A stretch of 64,000 nucleotides of DNA from Paracoccaceae bacterium (GTDB lineage Bacteria; Pseudomonadota; Alphaproteobacteria; Rhodobacterales; Rhodobacteraceae): contig JACONK010000037.1 in NCBI GenBank assembly GCA_014323795.1, positions 1 through 64,000 on the forward strand, written 5' to 3'. The translations under genes and the position numbers were made by a program. Shown here in pieces: positions 63,395 to 64,000 of the stretch (position 1 is the first letter of the stretch; each line of letters starts with the position of its first letter). The notes beneath the pieces were generated by a model. The model was not told the origin of the DNA. It searched no databases and was given only the letters and a program-made list of their open reading frames with translations.

Positions 63395-64000
63395 TCAGGA
63401 TAATGTTTTTCTCCATCAGTATCCCGTTCCTGGCGTCCACCGGTTCAACGAGATTGCCGTTGGACCATCTGCCCAGGATTTTGCGGATAGCAGAAGGCTC
63501 CACGATATTTCCCGGCTGCCCGGAAACGTCGGGGTATCATGGGGTGCCGGAGCTTCATCAACCGGTGTGCGGTATTCGCGCCAGGCCTGGGCAAACCACA
63601 GTGCGCACAGGCCCGGTGCCGGCATCACCGGATTGCATAGTCTGGTATGGCACCGGCTTTTCACCGGGCCCGATTCCGGAACCCGCCGACGCCGCAACAG
63701 AGGTGACCAGGTTTCAAATGCGGGTCAACCCGTATCCCCCACATGAGTGCCGAAAAGACCGCCTTCTTCACCGGTAGACTGTTCAGAATATCCCGCGCTC
63801 CAATGGCCCGCCCATGGGATGGCCGCTCAAGGCAAAGGGTTCGGGCAGATCCGCATTCTCCGCGCCACAGTGCGGCCGGGAAAGAGCAGTAAGGTTCTGT
63901 CTCCAGTTCCCTGCCACCAGGCTACCTGAATGCGGGTGCTATCATACGCCCTGCACCAGATCGCCTGCCCGCCCCAAGGCATTCGATCAAAACCGGAATA
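63395..64000 (-). pseudogene. Alpha/beta hydrolase (lysophospholipase L2-like) pseudogene, partial
   Basis: Read on the minus strand from the right edge: RIQVAWWQGTGDRTLLLFPG and RT match the start of the PldB-like family (the region before the oxyanion turn), then shifted frames give VKKAVFSALMWGIRVDPHL, LCALWFAQAWREY-like helices, and a GAGREI/AIRKILGRW tail. Many stops and frame changes show decay. The nucleophile Ser region is not recognisable. The start lies beyond 64000 or is lost. Confidence 0.55.

Overview
The window reads as a chromosomal segment of an alphaproteobacterium, most likely a member of the Rhodobacterales. The evidence is the PhyR-NepR-EcfG general stress locus with an HWE/HisKA_2 kinase, a class I LysK, the CarD-FdxA-(S4)-SUV3-like helicase block, ruvC-ruvA-ruvB, DUF1127 and DUF6525 small proteins, a phasin, and TAXI-TRAP and NikABCDE-type transporters. 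Core genes are GC-rich. AT-richer patches stand out as probable transferred DNA: 1-560, 23.7-24.6 kb, 27.2-29.8 kb, 36.3-40.0 kb, 43.06-44.3 kb, 47.8-49.0 kb and 52.86-53.45 kb. Genus cannot be fixed from sequence alone.

Layout. 0-5.2 kb: a sulfotransferase gene running off the left edge through a G15 run, an EF-Tu/EF-G chimeric remnant, a HugZ-like protein convergent with lysK, a TerB-like protein, a phasin, and a beta-barrel protein behind a G16 run. 5.2-10.6 kb: a TAXI-TRAP uptake operon divergent from a class III aminotransferase. 10.9-18.4 kb: a GST pseudogene, an FAD oxidoreductase, an Rrf2 regulator with an apparent CTG start, and a five-gene ABC importer. 18.8-20.1 kb: tRNA-Arg(UCU) and a membrane-protein gene broken by a repeat-filler-repeat insertion. 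20.1-23.5 kb: phyR divergent from nepR-ecfG-kinase, with two interleaved EcfG-type promoters. 23.7-29.8 kb: a membrane protein plus TIR-domain pair, uvrB and an SF2 helicase; the TIR and helicase genes each carry one in-frame amber codon. 30.4-36 kb: ruvCAB, a DUF1127 gene with a clear terminator, and MFS and MATE exporters. 36.3-40.6 kb: an RTX/hemolysin-repeat locus with small companion genes. 40.9-47.7 kb: thioesterase plus Fe-dependent alcohol dehydrogenase, a MaoC gene fused to a TnpB remnant, an unknown gene, an L,D-transpeptidase, a broken histone-deacetylase-family gene, and both subunits of a 3-oxoacid CoA-transferase. 47.8-53.4 kb: a methyltransferase-HNH fusion, msrA, yghU, mazG and a nucleoside hydrolase. 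53.9-64 kb: carD, fdxA, a helicase, the DUF1800/DUF1501 pair, nitroreductase, EI24, and two degraded genes.

Two themes run through the window. First, gene decay is heavy: about ten genes are broken by frameshift, single nonsense codon or deletion, and several otherwise intact frames carry just one stop. Second, long G/C homopolymers (C15, G12, G16 and a C8 inside a methyltransferase start) sit in or just upstream of surface, modification or remnant genes, which is the arrangement expected of slipped-strand phase variation. The best candidates for a little-described system are the overlapping membrane-protein/TIR pair, the methyltransferase-HNH fusion with its start-proximal C-tract, and the RTX locus with its unrecognised small genes.
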